This document shows, in pieces, positions 1-9,281 of a DNA stretch of 64,000 bases. Every line of letters starts with the position of its first letter. Position 1 is the first letter of the stretch. This stretch comes from an uncultured Paracoccaceae bacterium (GTDB lineage: Bacteria; Pseudomonadota; Alphaproteobacteria; Rhodobacterales; Rhodobacteraceae), in NCBI GenBank assembly GCA_947503965.1, contig CANNFU010000006.1, positions 268,502 to 332,501 on the forward strand. The letters run 5' to 3'. The translations under genes were made by a program, and so were the position numbers. The notes under the pieces were generated by a model. That model was not told the origin of the DNA. It searched no databases and saw nothing but the letters and a program-made list of their open reading frames with translations.

Positions 1-14
1 CGAAGGGCAAACGG

Positions 15-665
15 TTAGTAAGGGTGCTGTTGTCCGTCCCAGGTTTCAAAGCAACCCGTCGTTTCCAGGCTCAGCGTGTCAAAGCGCGCCATCAGCCCGC
101 GCCTGCTTTCTTCCGCATCGATTGCGGCACGTGCACCGCCCATATCGGTTTGCACCCACCCGGGATGATAGATACCTACGCTGATCCCTTCGGGTTTCAG
201 ATCGCTGGCAAGGTTCCGACCAAGGTTCAGCACAGCCGCCTTGCTGGCGCGATAAATGTAGCTGCCGCCGGGTGCGCGGGTATGGGATGCCATCTGCGAT
301 GAGATAATCGCGATCTTGGCATTCTTGGCCCGGCGCAGATGCGGCAGCAGATGCTGGATCGTCAAAAAGACACCCGTGACATTTGCCGCAAATCCAGCGG
401 CCCACATGTCCGCCGGATAGCCATCATCAAGTGTCTGACCCTTATCAGGATAAACGCCCGCATTGCAGATCAGCAGATCAATTGCCGTGTCGCTTAGCTT
501 TGCAGCCAAGTCCTTATGCGCAGCGGGGTCGGTGACGTCCAGCTGTCGCATATGACCTTCGTCAGGGTGGCGATGGGTTCCTATCACCGTCTCGCCCCTC
601 TCGGCGTAGCCGTCAAACAGTGCCTTGCCGATACCGCGGTTCGCGCCGGTGATCAGAACAGTCAT
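15..665 (-). CDS. SDR family NAD(P)-dependent oxidoreductase
   Basis: A 216-residue classical short-chain dehydrogenase/reductase, somewhat shorter than the usual 240-260. The cofactor-binding TGANRGIG motif is at residues 6-13, NAG at 68-70, a catalytic-region Ser near 122-123, and the Tyr-x-x-x-Lys pair is Y138/K142. The substrate cannot be read from the sequence. Cytoplasmic. It is read on the same strand as the DUF1178 gene (20-base gap), which may share its transcript. The C-terminal substrate-binding part is short and poorly conserved, ending in a Trp-containing tail as in small C-factor-like SDRs. Confidence 0.88.
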   Translation of the reverse strand: MTVLITGANRGIGKALFDGYAERGETVIGTHRHPDEGHMRQLDVTDPAAHKDLAAKLSDTAIDLLICNAGVYPDKGQTLDDGYPADMWAAGFAANVTGVFLTIQHLLPHLRRAKNAKIAIISSQMASHTRAPGGSYIYRASKAAVLNLGRNLASDLKPEGISVGIYHPGWVQTDMGGARAAIDAEESRRGLMARFDTLSLETTGCFETWDGQQHPY

Positions 666-684
666 TTGCTTTCCTTTGAAAATG

Positions 685-1089
685 TCAGTTGGTTTTTTTG
701 CTTGGTATAAAGGGCAGGGGCATCACAGGGATGCCGTCCTTGACAAGCTTTTTCGCCTCTTCCAGCTTCGCCTCACCATAAATAGGACGTTCGGGTTTGA
801 GGCCGTCATGCATGTCGCGCACTTCCTTGACAAAAGATGTGCCAACATAGTCGGAATTCGCTTCCACATTTTTGCGCAACTCTGCCAACGCGTTTTCCAC
901 TGGCTTGGGCGCCCTGATCTGGGAGGATGTGCTGACGGCGGGGGCCATGATGGATTTTGACACTGCTGTCGATCCGCATGACGTGCAATTCACCATGCCA
1001 GAGGCGACGAGCTTGTCAAAAGCGTCGCCCGACTGAAACCAGCTTTCAAATTCATGATTCTGGTCGCATTTAAGGTGAAAACGGATCAT
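685..1089 (-). CDS. DUF1178 family protein
   Basis: 134 residues starting MIRFHLKCDQNHEFESWF, the characteristic N-terminus of DUF1178 proteins, which are common in alpha- and betaproteobacteria and have no established function. Cys8, Cys35 and Cys38 form a zinc-ribbon-like pattern (C-x2-C in the second half), so metal binding is plausible. A proline-rich end (MPLPFIPSKK) closes the protein. It lies between a NUDIX gene and an SDR gene on the same strand. Confidence 0.88.
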   Translation of the reverse strand: MIRFHLKCDQNHEFESWFQSGDAFDKLVASGMVNCTSCGSTAVSKSIMAPAVSTSSQIRAPKPVENALAELRKNVEANSDYVGTSFVKEVRDMHDGLKPERPIYGEAKLEEAKKLVKDGIPVMPLPFIPSKKTN

Positions 1090-1152
1090 GTCAGCCTGTT
1101 TGATAGCAGTGACCGACTAAGTAATCGTTTTCGAAGGCGGTGCAAGTTTTTG

Positions 1153-1626
1153 CTAAAGCAATGATTTCTTCGGTTTGAATGTCGCAACGATCCGCTTCAG
1201 CTCTGGCTCGGACAGCTTTTTGGCGGCCTTTTGCTGGCTGAACCATTTGCGGCGGCGCTGATGCTTTTCAGGCCATTTGCTGTGAACGTTCTTGACGTGC
1301 AGCGGATAGACCAGCGTGACGATCGGCGCGTTCCCGACTTTGTGCGGTTTGCTGTAGCTGTACACGCCCAGGCACTGATCAGTGGCTTCGCCGGTTAGTC
1401 CCGCCTCTTCAAACGCTTCGGTCGCTGCTGCCTCTGCGGGTGTCTGTTTGTGCATCGGCCAGCCCTTGGGAATGATCCAGCGCTGACGCGTGCGGCTTGT
1501 GATCAGGCAAATTTCCAGATGGCCGTTCTTGATGCGCCAACAAAGTGCGGCGAACTGGGCCCGCACATCGGATTTCTGTCCTGTTCGGAATTTCAGCGGA
1601 AGCTGTCGCACAGATGTTTTCGCCAT
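1153..1626 (-). CDS. NUDIX hydrolase, DIPP-like
   Basis: 157 residues. The Nudix motif spans about residues 62-84. The helix part ends TEAFEEAGL, so the canonical Arg of REUxEExGU is Thr here and the first Glu is Gln by my alignment, while the three metal-binding acidic positions of the EE pair region are kept. The lysine-rich C-terminus and the WIIPKGWP lead-in resemble the small diphosphoinositol polyphosphate phosphohydrolase-like NUDIX proteins of alphaproteobacteria. It hydrolyses a nucleoside-diphosphate-linked substrate that cannot be named. Transcribed divergently from the amidohydrolase gene, with about 33 bases between the start codons. Confidence 0.85.
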   Translation of the reverse strand: MAKTSVRQLPLKFRTGQKSDVRAQFAALCWRIKNGHLEICLITSRTRQRWIIPKGWPMHKQTPAEAAATEAFEEAGLTGEATDQCLGVYSYSKPHKVGNAPIVTLVYPLHVKNVHSKWPEKHQRRRKWFSQQKAAKKLSEPELKRIVATFKPKKSLL

Positions 1627-1659
1627 GGTTCCGATCTGAAATTGGGTTACATCCGGCCT

Positions 1660-2817
1660 ATGTCAGACGTTACCCAAGCACCTGTTATCCCGGCAACCCC
1701 TTTGCCCCGATTTATCGGATCCGAGATTTACCGGCATTCCAGCTATGGCGCGTGGCACCCGCTGCGGGTACCGCGTGTGTCAACGGTGATGGATGTCTGC
1801 AGGGCGATGGGCTGGCTGCCGAAAACGCAGTTTGTGGTCAGCCCGCGCGCCAAGCCCGCTGCATTGACGGGGTTTCACACCGCAGACTACATCACCGCTT
1901 TGCAAACCGCCGAAGCCAGCCAGCATGTCAGCGATGATGTGCGCGCACGGCATGGCCTGGGCACCCCATCAAATCCGATATTCCCCGAAATGTATCGGCG
2001 TCCGGCAACCTCTGCCGGTGCATCACTGCTGGCAGGCGAATTGCTTGCGCAAGGTGGCGTGATCTATTCGCCCGCGGGTGGGACGCATCATGGGCTTCCC
2101 GACAGGGCGAACGGCTTTTGTTATCTGAATGATCCGGTTCTGGCGATCCAGTCCTTGCGTCGCAACGGGGCGCAGCGGATCGCCTATGTCGACATTGATG
2201 CGCATCATGCCGATGGTGTGGAACATGCCTTTGAAAACGATCCGGACACGCTGCTGATCTCGGTGCATGAGGTGAACCGCTGGCCGCGAACGGGGGCGTT
2301 GAGTGATGTCGGGGCAGGGCAGGTGTTCAACCTGCCGGTACCAGCGGGGCTGCATGATGACGACATGGCAGTGATCCGCGATCAGGTGATCCTGCCTTTG
2401 GTCGCGGATTTCAGACCGGACGCGATTGTGCTGCAATGCGGGGCTGATGCCGTGGCCGAGGACCCACAATCGCGCCTGACCCTGTCAAATAACGCGCATT
2501 GGGCGATTGTCGCGGCGCTGCGCCCGCTGTCCGCGCGTTATCTGGTTCTGGGTGGGGGCGGATATAATCCCTGGTCTGTCGGCCGGCTTTGGTCAGGTGT
2601 CTGGGCCATATTGAACGATCAGGACATCCCCGACCGTTTGCCAGATGCGGCGCAACAGGTGCTGCACGCGCTGACATGGGATGGTCCGCTGCGACGGGTC
2701 AACCCGCAACCCCATTGGATCAGCACGCTGCGCGATACCCCACGCAACGGTGCCATTCACGCGGATGTGCGGGATGCCGCCACTGTGTTGACGAACAGGC
2801 AAAAGCCGTGGGTCTAA
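1660..2817 (+). CDS. Histone deacetylase / AcuC family amidohydrolase
   Basis: 385 residues from the ATG at 1660. The open frame continues upstream, but that part overlaps the divergent NUDIX gene and has no family likeness. The arginase/deacetylase fold motifs are present: the His-His catalytic pair H143-H144 in GGTHHGLPDR, the zinc site DIDAHHADG (D180, H182) and the second-Asp loop QCGADAVAED. Family members are zinc-dependent hydrolases removing acetyl groups from lysine or polyamines. Acetylpolyamine amidohydrolase, AcuC-like protein deacetylase, or other N-acetyl substrates are all possible. Followed after 38 bases by modA, with no functional link evident. Confidence 0.88.
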   Translation: MSDVTQAPVIPATPLPRFIGSEIYRHSSYGAWHPLRVPRVSTVMDVCRAMGWLPKTQFVVSPRAKPAALTGFHTADYITALQTAEASQHVSDDVRARHGLGTPSNPIFPEMYRRPATSAGASLLAGELLAQGGVIYSPAGGTHHGLPDRANGFCYLNDPVLAIQSLRRNGAQRIAYVDIDAHHADGVEHAFENDPDTLLISVHEVNRWPRTGALSDVGAGQVFNLPVPAGLHDDDMAVIRDQVILPLVADFRPDAIVLQCGADAVAEDPQSRLTLSNNAHWAIVAALRPLSARYLVLGGGGYNPWSVGRLWSGVWAILNDQDIPDRLPDAAQQVLHALTWDGPLRRVNPQPHWISTLRDTPRNGAIHADVRDAATVLTNRQKPWV

Positions 2818-2855
2818 GTCTTGCTAAGCACGTCTTGGGGCCAGATAGTCGCGCC

Positions 2856-3593
2856 ATGATGTTGCGCATGATCTTTCTGGCATTGTGTCTGACCGGCAGT
2901 GCGGCCCGGGCCGAACTTGTCGTGTTTGCGGCCGCTAGCCTGAAAGAGCCTGTCGATGCCATTGCCGCCGATTTCGATGATGTTGTGGTGTCCTATGGCG
3001 GCAGCGGCAAAATGGCCCGTCAGGTCAGCCTTGGCGCGCCAGCAGATGTGGTTTTGCTGGCCAATGACGACTGGATGATGGTGTTGATCCAAGGCGGGCA
3101 TGTGCAGGCTGACAGCGTTGTCGACTTTGCCAGCAATCGTCTGGTTTTGGTGGGGCAGTCCGGGATGGCGGATCTGGCGCTTGAAGCGGATGAAATCCTG
3201 AATGCGCTGGATGGTGGCCGCATCGCGATTGGCCTGACCGAGGCAGTGCCTGCCGGTATCTATGCGAAGGCCGCATTGCAATCGCTGGGCCTATGGGATG
3301 CGGTTGTCGCGCAATTGGCCGAGGTGGATAATGTCCGCGCCGCCTTGGCACTGGTTGCACGCGGACAGGCCCCGTTGGGGATCGTCTATGCATCCGATGT
3401 CCGCGTCACGGATGCCGTCAGGCAAGTGGCCGTGTTTCCAGCAGAAAGCCATCCGATCATTCGATATCAGGCGGCACTGACACCAGATGCCGATCCCATG
3501 GCCCGCGCTTTCGTGGCCGCGCTAACGGTTGCCGCCGGTCAGGCCCATCTTGCCGACGCAGGGTTTTTGCCACCCATGGTGGCCACGCAATGA
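2856..3593 (+). CDS. modA: Molybdate ABC transporter substrate-binding protein
   Basis: 245 residues from the ATG at 2856, chosen because it begins a clear Sec signal peptide (MMLRMIFLALCLTGSAARA) cut before ELVVFAAASL, the standard mature N-terminus of ModA. Oxyanion-binding features follow: AASLKEP, a GGSGKMARQ loop and the PADVVLLA segment. The periplasmic protein captures molybdate (and tungstate) and delivers it to ModB. It overlaps modB by 4 bases (ATGA). No ModE regulator lies in the window. Confidence 0.93.
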   Translation: MMLRMIFLALCLTGSAARAELVVFAAASLKEPVDAIAADFDDVVVSYGGSGKMARQVSLGAPADVVLLANDDWMMVLIQGGHVQADSVVDFASNRLVLVGQSGMADLALEADEILNALDGGRIAIGLTEAVPAGIYAKAALQSLGLWDAVVAQLAEVDNVRAALALVARGQAPLGIVYASDVRVTDAVRQVAVFPAESHPIIRYQAALTPDADPMARAFVAALTVAAGQAHLADAGFLPPMVATQ

Positions 3594-4285
3594 CCGACCT
3601 TCTGGGGCCAGCAGAATGGACGGCGATCCTTTTGTCGCTGCGCGTGGCGCTGGTTGCGACGCTGATGGCGCTGCCGCTTGCGCTTTGGGTGGCGCATCTT
3701 CTGGCGCGCAAACGTTTTCCGGGGCGTCAGTTGCTGAACGGTATCGTGCATCTGCCGCTGGTCTTGCCGCCCGTCGTGACCGGTTATCTGCTGTTGGTTG
3801 TGTTCGGACAACAAGGCCCCGTTGGCGGCTTTCTATATGATGTGTTCGGAATATCCTTTGCATTTCGGTGGACAGGTGCCGCTTTGGCGGCGGGGATCAT
3901 GGCGTTTCCACTGATGGTGCGTGCCATCCGATTGGGTATCGAAGCGGTTGATACTGGGTTGGAAGAAGCGGCGGCCACGCTTGGCGCGTCGCGGTGGCGT
4001 GTTTTCACGACCGTCACCCTGCCGCTGGTGTTTCCTGGCATCCTTGCGGGGGCAATCCTGGGTTTTGCCAAGGCGCTAGGCGAGTTTGGTGCGACCATCA
4101 CATTCGTTGCGGCCATCCCCGGCCAAACCCAGACGGTCCCATCCGCGATCTATGGGCTGTTGCAGGTGCCCGGCAGCGAGCCTGCGGTGCTTGGCCTTGT
4201 GATCGTGTCCGTCATTCTGGCGATGGGTGCGCTTTTGGTCTCTGAATGGCTTGCGCGCCGTGCTGCGCACCGGATGGCTGCGTGA
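3590..4285 (+). CDS. modB: Molybdate ABC transporter permease
   Basis: 231 residues with about five hydrophobic membrane segments and the ABC-permease EAA loop (EAAATLGASRWRVF) that docks the ATPase. The length is typical of ModB. It forms the inner-membrane channel for molybdate with ModA and ModC. The start overlaps the modA stop and its own stop overlaps the modC start by one base (TGATG), indicating translational coupling. Confidence 0.93.
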   Translation: MTDLLGPAEWTAILLSLRVALVATLMALPLALWVAHLLARKRFPGRQLLNGIVHLPLVLPPVVTGYLLLVVFGQQGPVGGFLYDVFGISFAFRWTGAALAAGIMAFPLMVRAIRLGIEAVDTGLEEAAATLGASRWRVFTTVTLPLVFPGILAGAILGFAKALGEFGATITFVAAIPGQTQTVPSAIYGLLQVPGSEPAVLGLVIVSVILAMGALLVSEWLARRAAHRMAA

Positions 4286-5346
4286 TGTTGCAGATTGATG
4301 TACAAAAGCAGCTTGGGGATTTTGCGCTGAATGCCAACATCACCGCACCGGCTGGGGTCACGGCGATTTTCGGGCAGTCCGGGTCCGGCAAAACGTCAAT
4401 CGTGAATGCCATGGCTGGGTTGATGACGCCTGACGCCGGTCGGATTGTGGTGGGCGATACCGTGCTGTTTGACAAAGCACAGCGCACCAATCTTGCGCCG
4501 CACAAACGCCGGGTTGGCTACGTGTTTCAAGATGCACGCCTGTTTCCGCACATGAATGTGCAGCGCAACCTGACCTATGGCGGTGATCATGATGCGGATC
4601 GCTTGATTGAACTGCTGGGGTTGGGTGATCTGTTAAACCGGCATCCCGCAGGCCTGTCAGGTGGTGAAAAGCAACGGGTCGCGTTGGGCCGCGCGCTGAT
4701 GTGTAATCCGCAAATCCTGTTGATGGACGAACCGCTTGCCGCCCTCGATGCACGCCGCAAGGCCGAGATTTTGCCATATATCGAAAGGTTGCGCGACGAG
4801 GTAAAGATCCCGATCCTTTATGTCAGCCATGATGTGTCCGAAGTCGCGCGTCTGGCGAACACCATTGTTGTGCTTGAGGCCGGGCAGGTTGCGATAGCAG
4901 GGCCGATTGGCGATGTGCTGTCGCAGCCGGATGCCGTCCCGCTGGTGGGCGTGCGTGCTGCCGGTGCGGTCATCGAAACGCGCATCGCGGGGCGTTTGCT
5001 GCATGACGGGCTGACAGAGCTTTCTTTTTCGGGTGGGCGATTGATGATGCCCGGAAATCTGGGGCGATTGGGACAGACCGTGCGCCTGCGCATCCCGGCG
5101 CAAGACGTAATCCTGGCCCGTGATCGTCCAAAAGGGATCAGCGCGCTGAATATCCTGCCCGTGCGGATTACGGGCATTGAACAGGGGCGCGGGCCGGGCG
5201 TGGCCGTGGGTTTGCTTGCGGGCAAGGACAAATTGCTGGCGCGGGTGACGCGGCGCAGCTTGCAACGGATGGAATTGGCGGTGGGGCAAGACATTTATGC
5301 GATCATCAAGGCAACCGCCGTGGGGCCGGAAGATGTTGGTGGCTAA
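4285..5346 (+). CDS. modC: Molybdate ABC transporter ATP-binding protein
   Basis: 353 residues from the ATG at 4285, which overlaps the modB stop by one base. The longer frame upstream lies inside modB. Walker A is GQSGSGKTS near residue 32, the signature is LSGGEKQRVALGRAL, and Walker B is ILLMDEPLAALD. A C-terminal Mop/TOBE domain (about residues 285-348, ISALNILPVRITGIE) binds molybdate and separates ModC from other importer ATPases. It powers molybdate uptake for molybdoenzymes. Its end overlaps the opposite-strand waaA end by 4 bases. Confidence 0.94.
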   Translation: MLQIDVQKQLGDFALNANITAPAGVTAIFGQSGSGKTSIVNAMAGLMTPDAGRIVVGDTVLFDKAQRTNLAPHKRRVGYVFQDARLFPHMNVQRNLTYGGDHDADRLIELLGLGDLLNRHPAGLSGGEKQRVALGRALMCNPQILLMDEPLAALDARRKAEILPYIERLRDEVKIPILYVSHDVSEVARLANTIVVLEAGQVAIAGPIGDVLSQPDAVPLVGVRAAGAVIETRIAGRLLHDGLTELSFSGGRLMMPGNLGRLGQTVRLRIPAQDVILARDRPKGISALNILPVRITGIEQGRGPGVAVGLLAGKDKLLARVTRRSLQRMELAVGQDIYAIIKATAVGPEDVGG

Positions 5347-6635
5347 CGGGGCAACGCCGCTTTGATCGCTGCAAGCGTGCGGGCGACGCCGCCTGCATGT
5401 TCGGCGTAAAATGCGCTGATTTGTTTATCGGTGACGATCGGCGGGTCTTGGACTGTCGCGATCAGGTCCTGCTCTGATGTGAGGTGACAACAGACACCTG
5501 CCGCAATCGCCTCGGTCGCGGGGTATTCAATGGTCCAGATATGTGGACCCACGATGACCGGCTTTTTCAGCGCGAGCGGTTCGATCACGTTATGCGCCCC
5601 TTTTTCGACAAAGCCGCCACCGACAATGGCCCGGTCACAAAGACCAAGGTAAAAATACATCTCACCCATACTGTCACCCAACAGGACATCGATATCCGGC
5701 ATATTGCCGTCGAGCATCAGGGTTTCATCCAGAATGTCTGATCGCCGCGCATAGTTTACGCCAGCATCGGCGAGCATCTGTGCGACCTCGTCAAAACGTT
5801 CTGGGGCACGCGGCACATAGACAAAAAACGCTTTCGGTGTTGCCTTGATCATGCGGATGTACAAAGGGTCTTCGCCTTCAACCACACTGGTCAGCGTGAA
5901 TGTGGGCCGTCCCTTGGCAAGCGCATCTTTGATCATTTCCGCCGCGGCCAGATGTGCCTGTGGGATGGGTTGATCAAATCGCAACTCGCCCGTCACATGC
6001 AGGTTTGGCATATCAACTGAGGCAAAGCGCGCGCGCTGGCCTTCCGATTTGACAAAACCGCCCGCGAACCCTGCCAGCAATCCTGCGCGCAGACCAAGGC
6101 CGCGCGTATCTTTTTCATAGCTTTTCTTTGGATATTGCGCGTTGCACATGAACAGCGGGGTGCCGTGTCTGTGGCACGCGGCGATCATGCGCGGCCAGAT
6201 CTCAATCTCCATGACCAGCCCGTATTTCGGGGCGAAGTGGCGCAAAAAGCGGCGATAGGTAAAGCCATATTCGAATGGCACCCACACGGTCTGCACCTTG
6301 CCTGCCGCGATTTCATCGGCGAATTCGCGCTGCGCCTCGCGGCGGCCAGCGGGTGTGAAGTGGGTTGTCAGAACCGTTTCGCCTTGCGCCAACAGGGCAC
6401 GGATCAATGGGGTTGCCGACCGCATTTCACCCAGTGATACGGCATGAACCCAGACGGGGGCATTCAGGCGGCGATCATATCGCCCAAATCGTTCTGGAAT
6501 ATGTTGGGCATAAAGCGGGTCCTTGCGCCCGCGTTTCTTGAGATAAAGCAGGATGACCGGCAGCAGCGCCCACCACAAAACGCCATAAGCCCACAGTGCC
6601 AGACGGAGTTTGAAACTGGGAAATTCGGATTTCAT
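5343..6635 (-). CDS. waaA: 3-deoxy-D-manno-octulosonic acid (Kdo) transferase
   Basis: 430 residues with an N-terminal membrane anchor (about residues 10-30). The GT30 N-domain has HAVSLGEMRSATPLI, whose Glu is the usual catalytic base. The C-domain has LGDSMGEMYFY and GGFVEKGAHNVIEPLA, the nucleotide-sugar site. WaaA adds Kdo to lipid A precursor at the cytoplasmic face of the inner membrane. It overlaps the upstream paralogue by 4 bases, so the two are co-translated. Confidence 0.9.
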   Translation of the reverse strand: MKSEFPSFKLRLALWAYGVLWWALLPVILLYLKKRGRKDPLYAQHIPERFGRYDRRLNAPVWVHAVSLGEMRSATPLIRALLAQGETVLTTHFTPAGRREAQREFADEIAAGKVQTVWVPFEYGFTYRRFLRHFAPKYGLVMEIEIWPRMIAACHRHGTPLFMCNAQYPKKSYEKDTRGLGLRAGLLAGFAGGFVKSEGQRARFASVDMPNLHVTGELRFDQPIPQAHLAAAEMIKDALAKGRPTFTLTSVVEGEDPLYIRMIKATPKAFFVYVPRAPERFDEVAQMLADAGVNYARRSDILDETLMLDGNMPDIDVLLGDSMGEMYFYLGLCDRAIVGGGFVEKGAHNVIEPLALKKPVIVGPHIWTIEYPATEAIAAGVCCHLTSEQDLIATVQDPPIVTDKQISAFYAEHAGGVARTLAAIKAALPR

Positions 6636-7900
6636 GCCTTATCCAACAATTTAACCAGATCATCGGCCAATTTGTCTGTCTGCACACTGGCAGTTTCGAT
6701 GCACGCAAATGCATTTTGGGCAAGCTGCTGCAGATCAGGACCCGCCAACACCGTCGCAATGCGCGCATCATCGGTCACCATCAACGCGGCATCTGCCTGA
6801 TCTAGCCGCACAAAGTCATTGGCGAAATTGGCTGTGTGCGGCCCATGCAGAACTGCGCAGTTCAAGGCGGCGGCCTCCCACGGGTTGTGGCCTTCGATGG
6901 TGTTAAAAGTACCGCCGATGAGGACAGCCTGCGCCAGACGATAGACCAGCCCCAGTTCCCCAAATGTATCACAAAGCCAGACACTGTCCTCGCGTGATGG
7001 TAACTGTCCGCGCGACCGCTGCCGGACATCCTCATTTAAGGCTGCCGCAATCTCGTCTCGCCGATCCGGAAAGCGCGGTGCGATGATCAGCAGTGCCGAT
7101 GGATCAGATTGCTTTAGACGTTGATGCGCGGCCACAGCGATTTCTTCGTCCTCTGCATGCGATGGCGCGACGGCCCAAACGAACCGATCACGCAGCACGT
7201 TTTGTAGCTGATCCAAGACCTCTGGATCATGCGTCAGAACCGGAGCGGCAGGTTTTAACGAACCGGTTGTTATCGGCGCGGCACCAAGTTGGCGCAAATG
7301 AGCGGCGGTTGCGTCATCTTGTGCCGTGACCATTGCCATCGCGGCATAAAGATCACGGTAAAGCCCGGCTGCCTTTTGATGCGACTGGAACGACCGCGTG
7401 TTCATCCGCGCCGCGACCACAGCCTGGGGTATCCCGCGTCGGTTCAGGGCAGTGACAAAGCCGGGCCACAGATCCTGTTCAGCCCAGACACACAGGTCAG
7501 GCCTGAAATGTTCCAGAAATCGGGTGCGATAGGCCGGCGCATCAATTGGCAGAAATTGATGGCGTGTTCGGGGCGGCAGATTTTTGGCAAACACATCCGC
7601 AGACGCAACCGTCGTGGATGTCACCAGAAACGACAGGTCCGGGCGGGATGCGGCCATGCGCGCGATCAAACCGCGTAACGACAGCACTTCACCCAAGCCA
7701 ACGGCGTGTAGCCAGACAAGTGGTCCATCAGGGCGCGGCGCAAGGTCTTGCGCCTTCTTTTCGACCCACCGCGTTGCGTGCTCTTTGCCCTTGGCAAGGC
7801 GTCGGCGCAGGACGGCACTGGCGAACAGGGGGAAGAGGTGACTGACCAGCAGGTAAAGACGCAACACCGCGCCGCGCCGCATCCTACTCTGCGGCGTCAT
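6632..7900 (-). CDS. Second Kdo-transferase-family glycosyltransferase (GT30-like)
   Basis: 422 residues from the ATG at 7900. A longer frame exists, but its extra N-terminus is the antisense-like tail of the 2-epimerase gene and has no family likeness. An alternative ATG is at 7882. It shares the waaA layout: LHAVGLGEVLSLRGLI with the catalytic-type Glu, then CDTFGELGLVYRL and GGTFNTIEGHNPWEAAA. It is clearly diverged from its neighbour, so it probably transfers Kdo or a related ulosonic acid to a different acceptor or position. It overlaps the epimerase gene by 17 bases and waaA by 4. Confidence 0.8.
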   Translation of the reverse strand: MTPQSRMRRGAVLRLYLLVSHLFPLFASAVLRRRLAKGKEHATRWVEKKAQDLAPRPDGPLVWLHAVGLGEVLSLRGLIARMAASRPDLSFLVTSTTVASADVFAKNLPPRTRHQFLPIDAPAYRTRFLEHFRPDLCVWAEQDLWPGFVTALNRRGIPQAVVAARMNTRSFQSHQKAAGLYRDLYAAMAMVTAQDDATAAHLRQLGAAPITTGSLKPAAPVLTHDPEVLDQLQNVLRDRFVWAVAPSHAEDEEIAVAAHQRLKQSDPSALLIIAPRFPDRRDEIAAALNEDVRQRSRGQLPSREDSVWLCDTFGELGLVYRLAQAVLIGGTFNTIEGHNPWEAAALNCAVLHGPHTANFANDFVRLDQADAALMVTDDARIATVLAGPDLQQLAQNAFACIETASVQTDKLADDLVKLLDKA

Positions 7901-9008
7901 GGAACGTTTTTTGCAGTGATCCCTGCCAGAACATGTCGTTTTGCAAAACGGCAAGGAACCTGCTTGCCGCGCTGCCCCCGCCAAATGCATCGTGGCGCGG
8001 ATAGGATTTGCCCCACTGGTCCTGCAGGAATTGGTTGATCCTGTCTGTCTCTGCCGCGTCAGCAAAAAAGACTGATGGAGACTTCGCACGGTTCGTCTGA
8101 CGGGTCCCGATATCAAGTGAAGGCAGACCGATAAACGGCGCCTCGCGCACGCCAGCGGATGAGTTTCCGATCATCACAGCAGCATTTTTCATCAGTTCAG
8201 AGAAATGCGCGAACCGCATTGATGGCAGCACACGGAACCGATCAGCGGGCAGTTTTTCGATGGCGGCAAATATCGCTGTTGATCCGGGGTCGTTATTCGG
8301 GGCGATCATGACAAAATTTCGGCCCGACGCATCCAAAGCACCAAAAAGCGCCTCTGCTTGCGCGCCCATCGCGGCGGCTTCAGATGTGACGGGATGAAAG
8401 ACACAAATGCCAAAATCATCAAAGGGCAGGGCGTAGCGTTGTTTGACCTCGTCGATGCTGACACCGGATGGACCTGCGTGAAAATCAAGTTCCGGCGATC
8501 CAATCGCGTGGATGTTGTCTGCGGCCTCGCCCAGCGCCATGACCCTGCGTGCGGCATCTTCGGACGAGACGAAATGATGGCTTGCCAGCTTGCTGTTGCA
8601 GTGGCGATAGATCTCATCAATTGTGCCGGACACTTCTCCCCCTTCGATATGTGCACACCGAACGTAATTCGTGGCACAGACCAGCGCGCAAGCCAGCGCC
8701 TCGACCCGGTCACCGTGGATGATGACCAGATCGGGCTGATGTTCTTTCACGAAATCCGAAAAGCCGATGACAGTCTTCGCAAGCACCATATCCTGCGGAT
8801 CATCATCCCTTTGGTTCAGGAATTCATGTACATTGACACCTGTCGTGCGGTGCACCTCAAGCTTGGTCAGACCATAGCGCGCCAGCATATGCATACCGGT
8901 CACAAAGAAAGCTACGTCAAAGCCCGCATCGCGCGCCGCAACGGCGAGAGGTTCGAGTTTGCCGAAATCCGCACGGGTGCCGGTGACAAAAAGAAGGGAT
9001 CGAGCCAT
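7884..9008 (-). CDS. UDP-N-acetylglucosamine 2-epimerase (hydrolysing, NeuC-like)
   Basis: 374 residues of the GT-B-like UDP-GlcNAc 2-epimerase family. The N-terminal TGTRADFGKLEPL fits the NeuC/GDP-GlcNAc branch, followed by IHGDRVEALACALV, AHIEGGEVSGTIDE and the nucleotide loop GNSSAGVREAPFIGLPS. NeuC-type enzymes make free ManNAc or a related 2-epimer for sialic, legionaminic or pseudaminic acid synthesis. No neuB or neuA lies in the window, so the end product is unknown. It is first in a three-gene run with two Kdo-transferase-family genes, suggesting a surface glycan role. Confidence 0.85.
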   Translation of the reverse strand: MARSLLFVTGTRADFGKLEPLAVAARDAGFDVAFFVTGMHMLARYGLTKLEVHRTTGVNVHEFLNQRDDDPQDMVLAKTVIGFSDFVKEHQPDLVIIHGDRVEALACALVCATNYVRCAHIEGGEVSGTIDEIYRHCNSKLASHHFVSSEDAARRVMALGEAADNIHAIGSPELDFHAGPSGVSIDEVKQRYALPFDDFGICVFHPVTSEAAAMGAQAEALFGALDASGRNFVMIAPNNDPGSTAIFAAIEKLPADRFRVLPSMRFAHFSELMKNAAVMIGNSSAGVREAPFIGLPSLDIGTRQTNRAKSPSVFFADAAETDRINQFLQDQWGKSYPRHDAFGGGSAASRFLAVLQNDMFWQGSLQKTFHDAAE

Positions 9009-9207
9009 CAGTTTTCCAAATCAATACCTAGCCGGCAACGCCAGCATCCGCTTTCTGCGTCAACCTAGCGACAGCCCCCATGAAAGGGAACTCTCTACCT
9101 CTTCTTCTTGTCTTTACGATGGTGGTTTATGGACTGTCGTATTTCTGGCGCACATGAGCAATACGCTTGACGTCGTTCCCGCGCATCCTTAGTGACTAGC
9201 GCTGTGA

Positions 9208-9281
9208 GGCGAGTTGGCGGAGTGGTGACGCAGCGGATTGCAAATCCGTGTACACCGGTTCGATTCCGGTACTCGCCTCCA
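9208..9281 (+). tRNA. tRNA-Cys (anticodon GCA)
   Basis: A complete cloverleaf. The acceptor arms are GGCGAGT (9208-9214) and ACTCGCC (9271-9277). The anticodon stem GCGGA/TCCGT encloses TTGCAAA, giving anticodon GCA. The T stem is ACCGG/CCGGT with loop TTCGATT. The discriminator is T (U73), the identity base for tRNA-Cys, and CCA is encoded at 9279-9281. Confidence 0.97.

Noticed and set aside
1450..1659. N-terminal extension of the histone-deacetylase-like frame upstream of 1660
   Set aside because: It lies antisense inside the NUDIX gene, and the family fold begins after the ATG at 1660.
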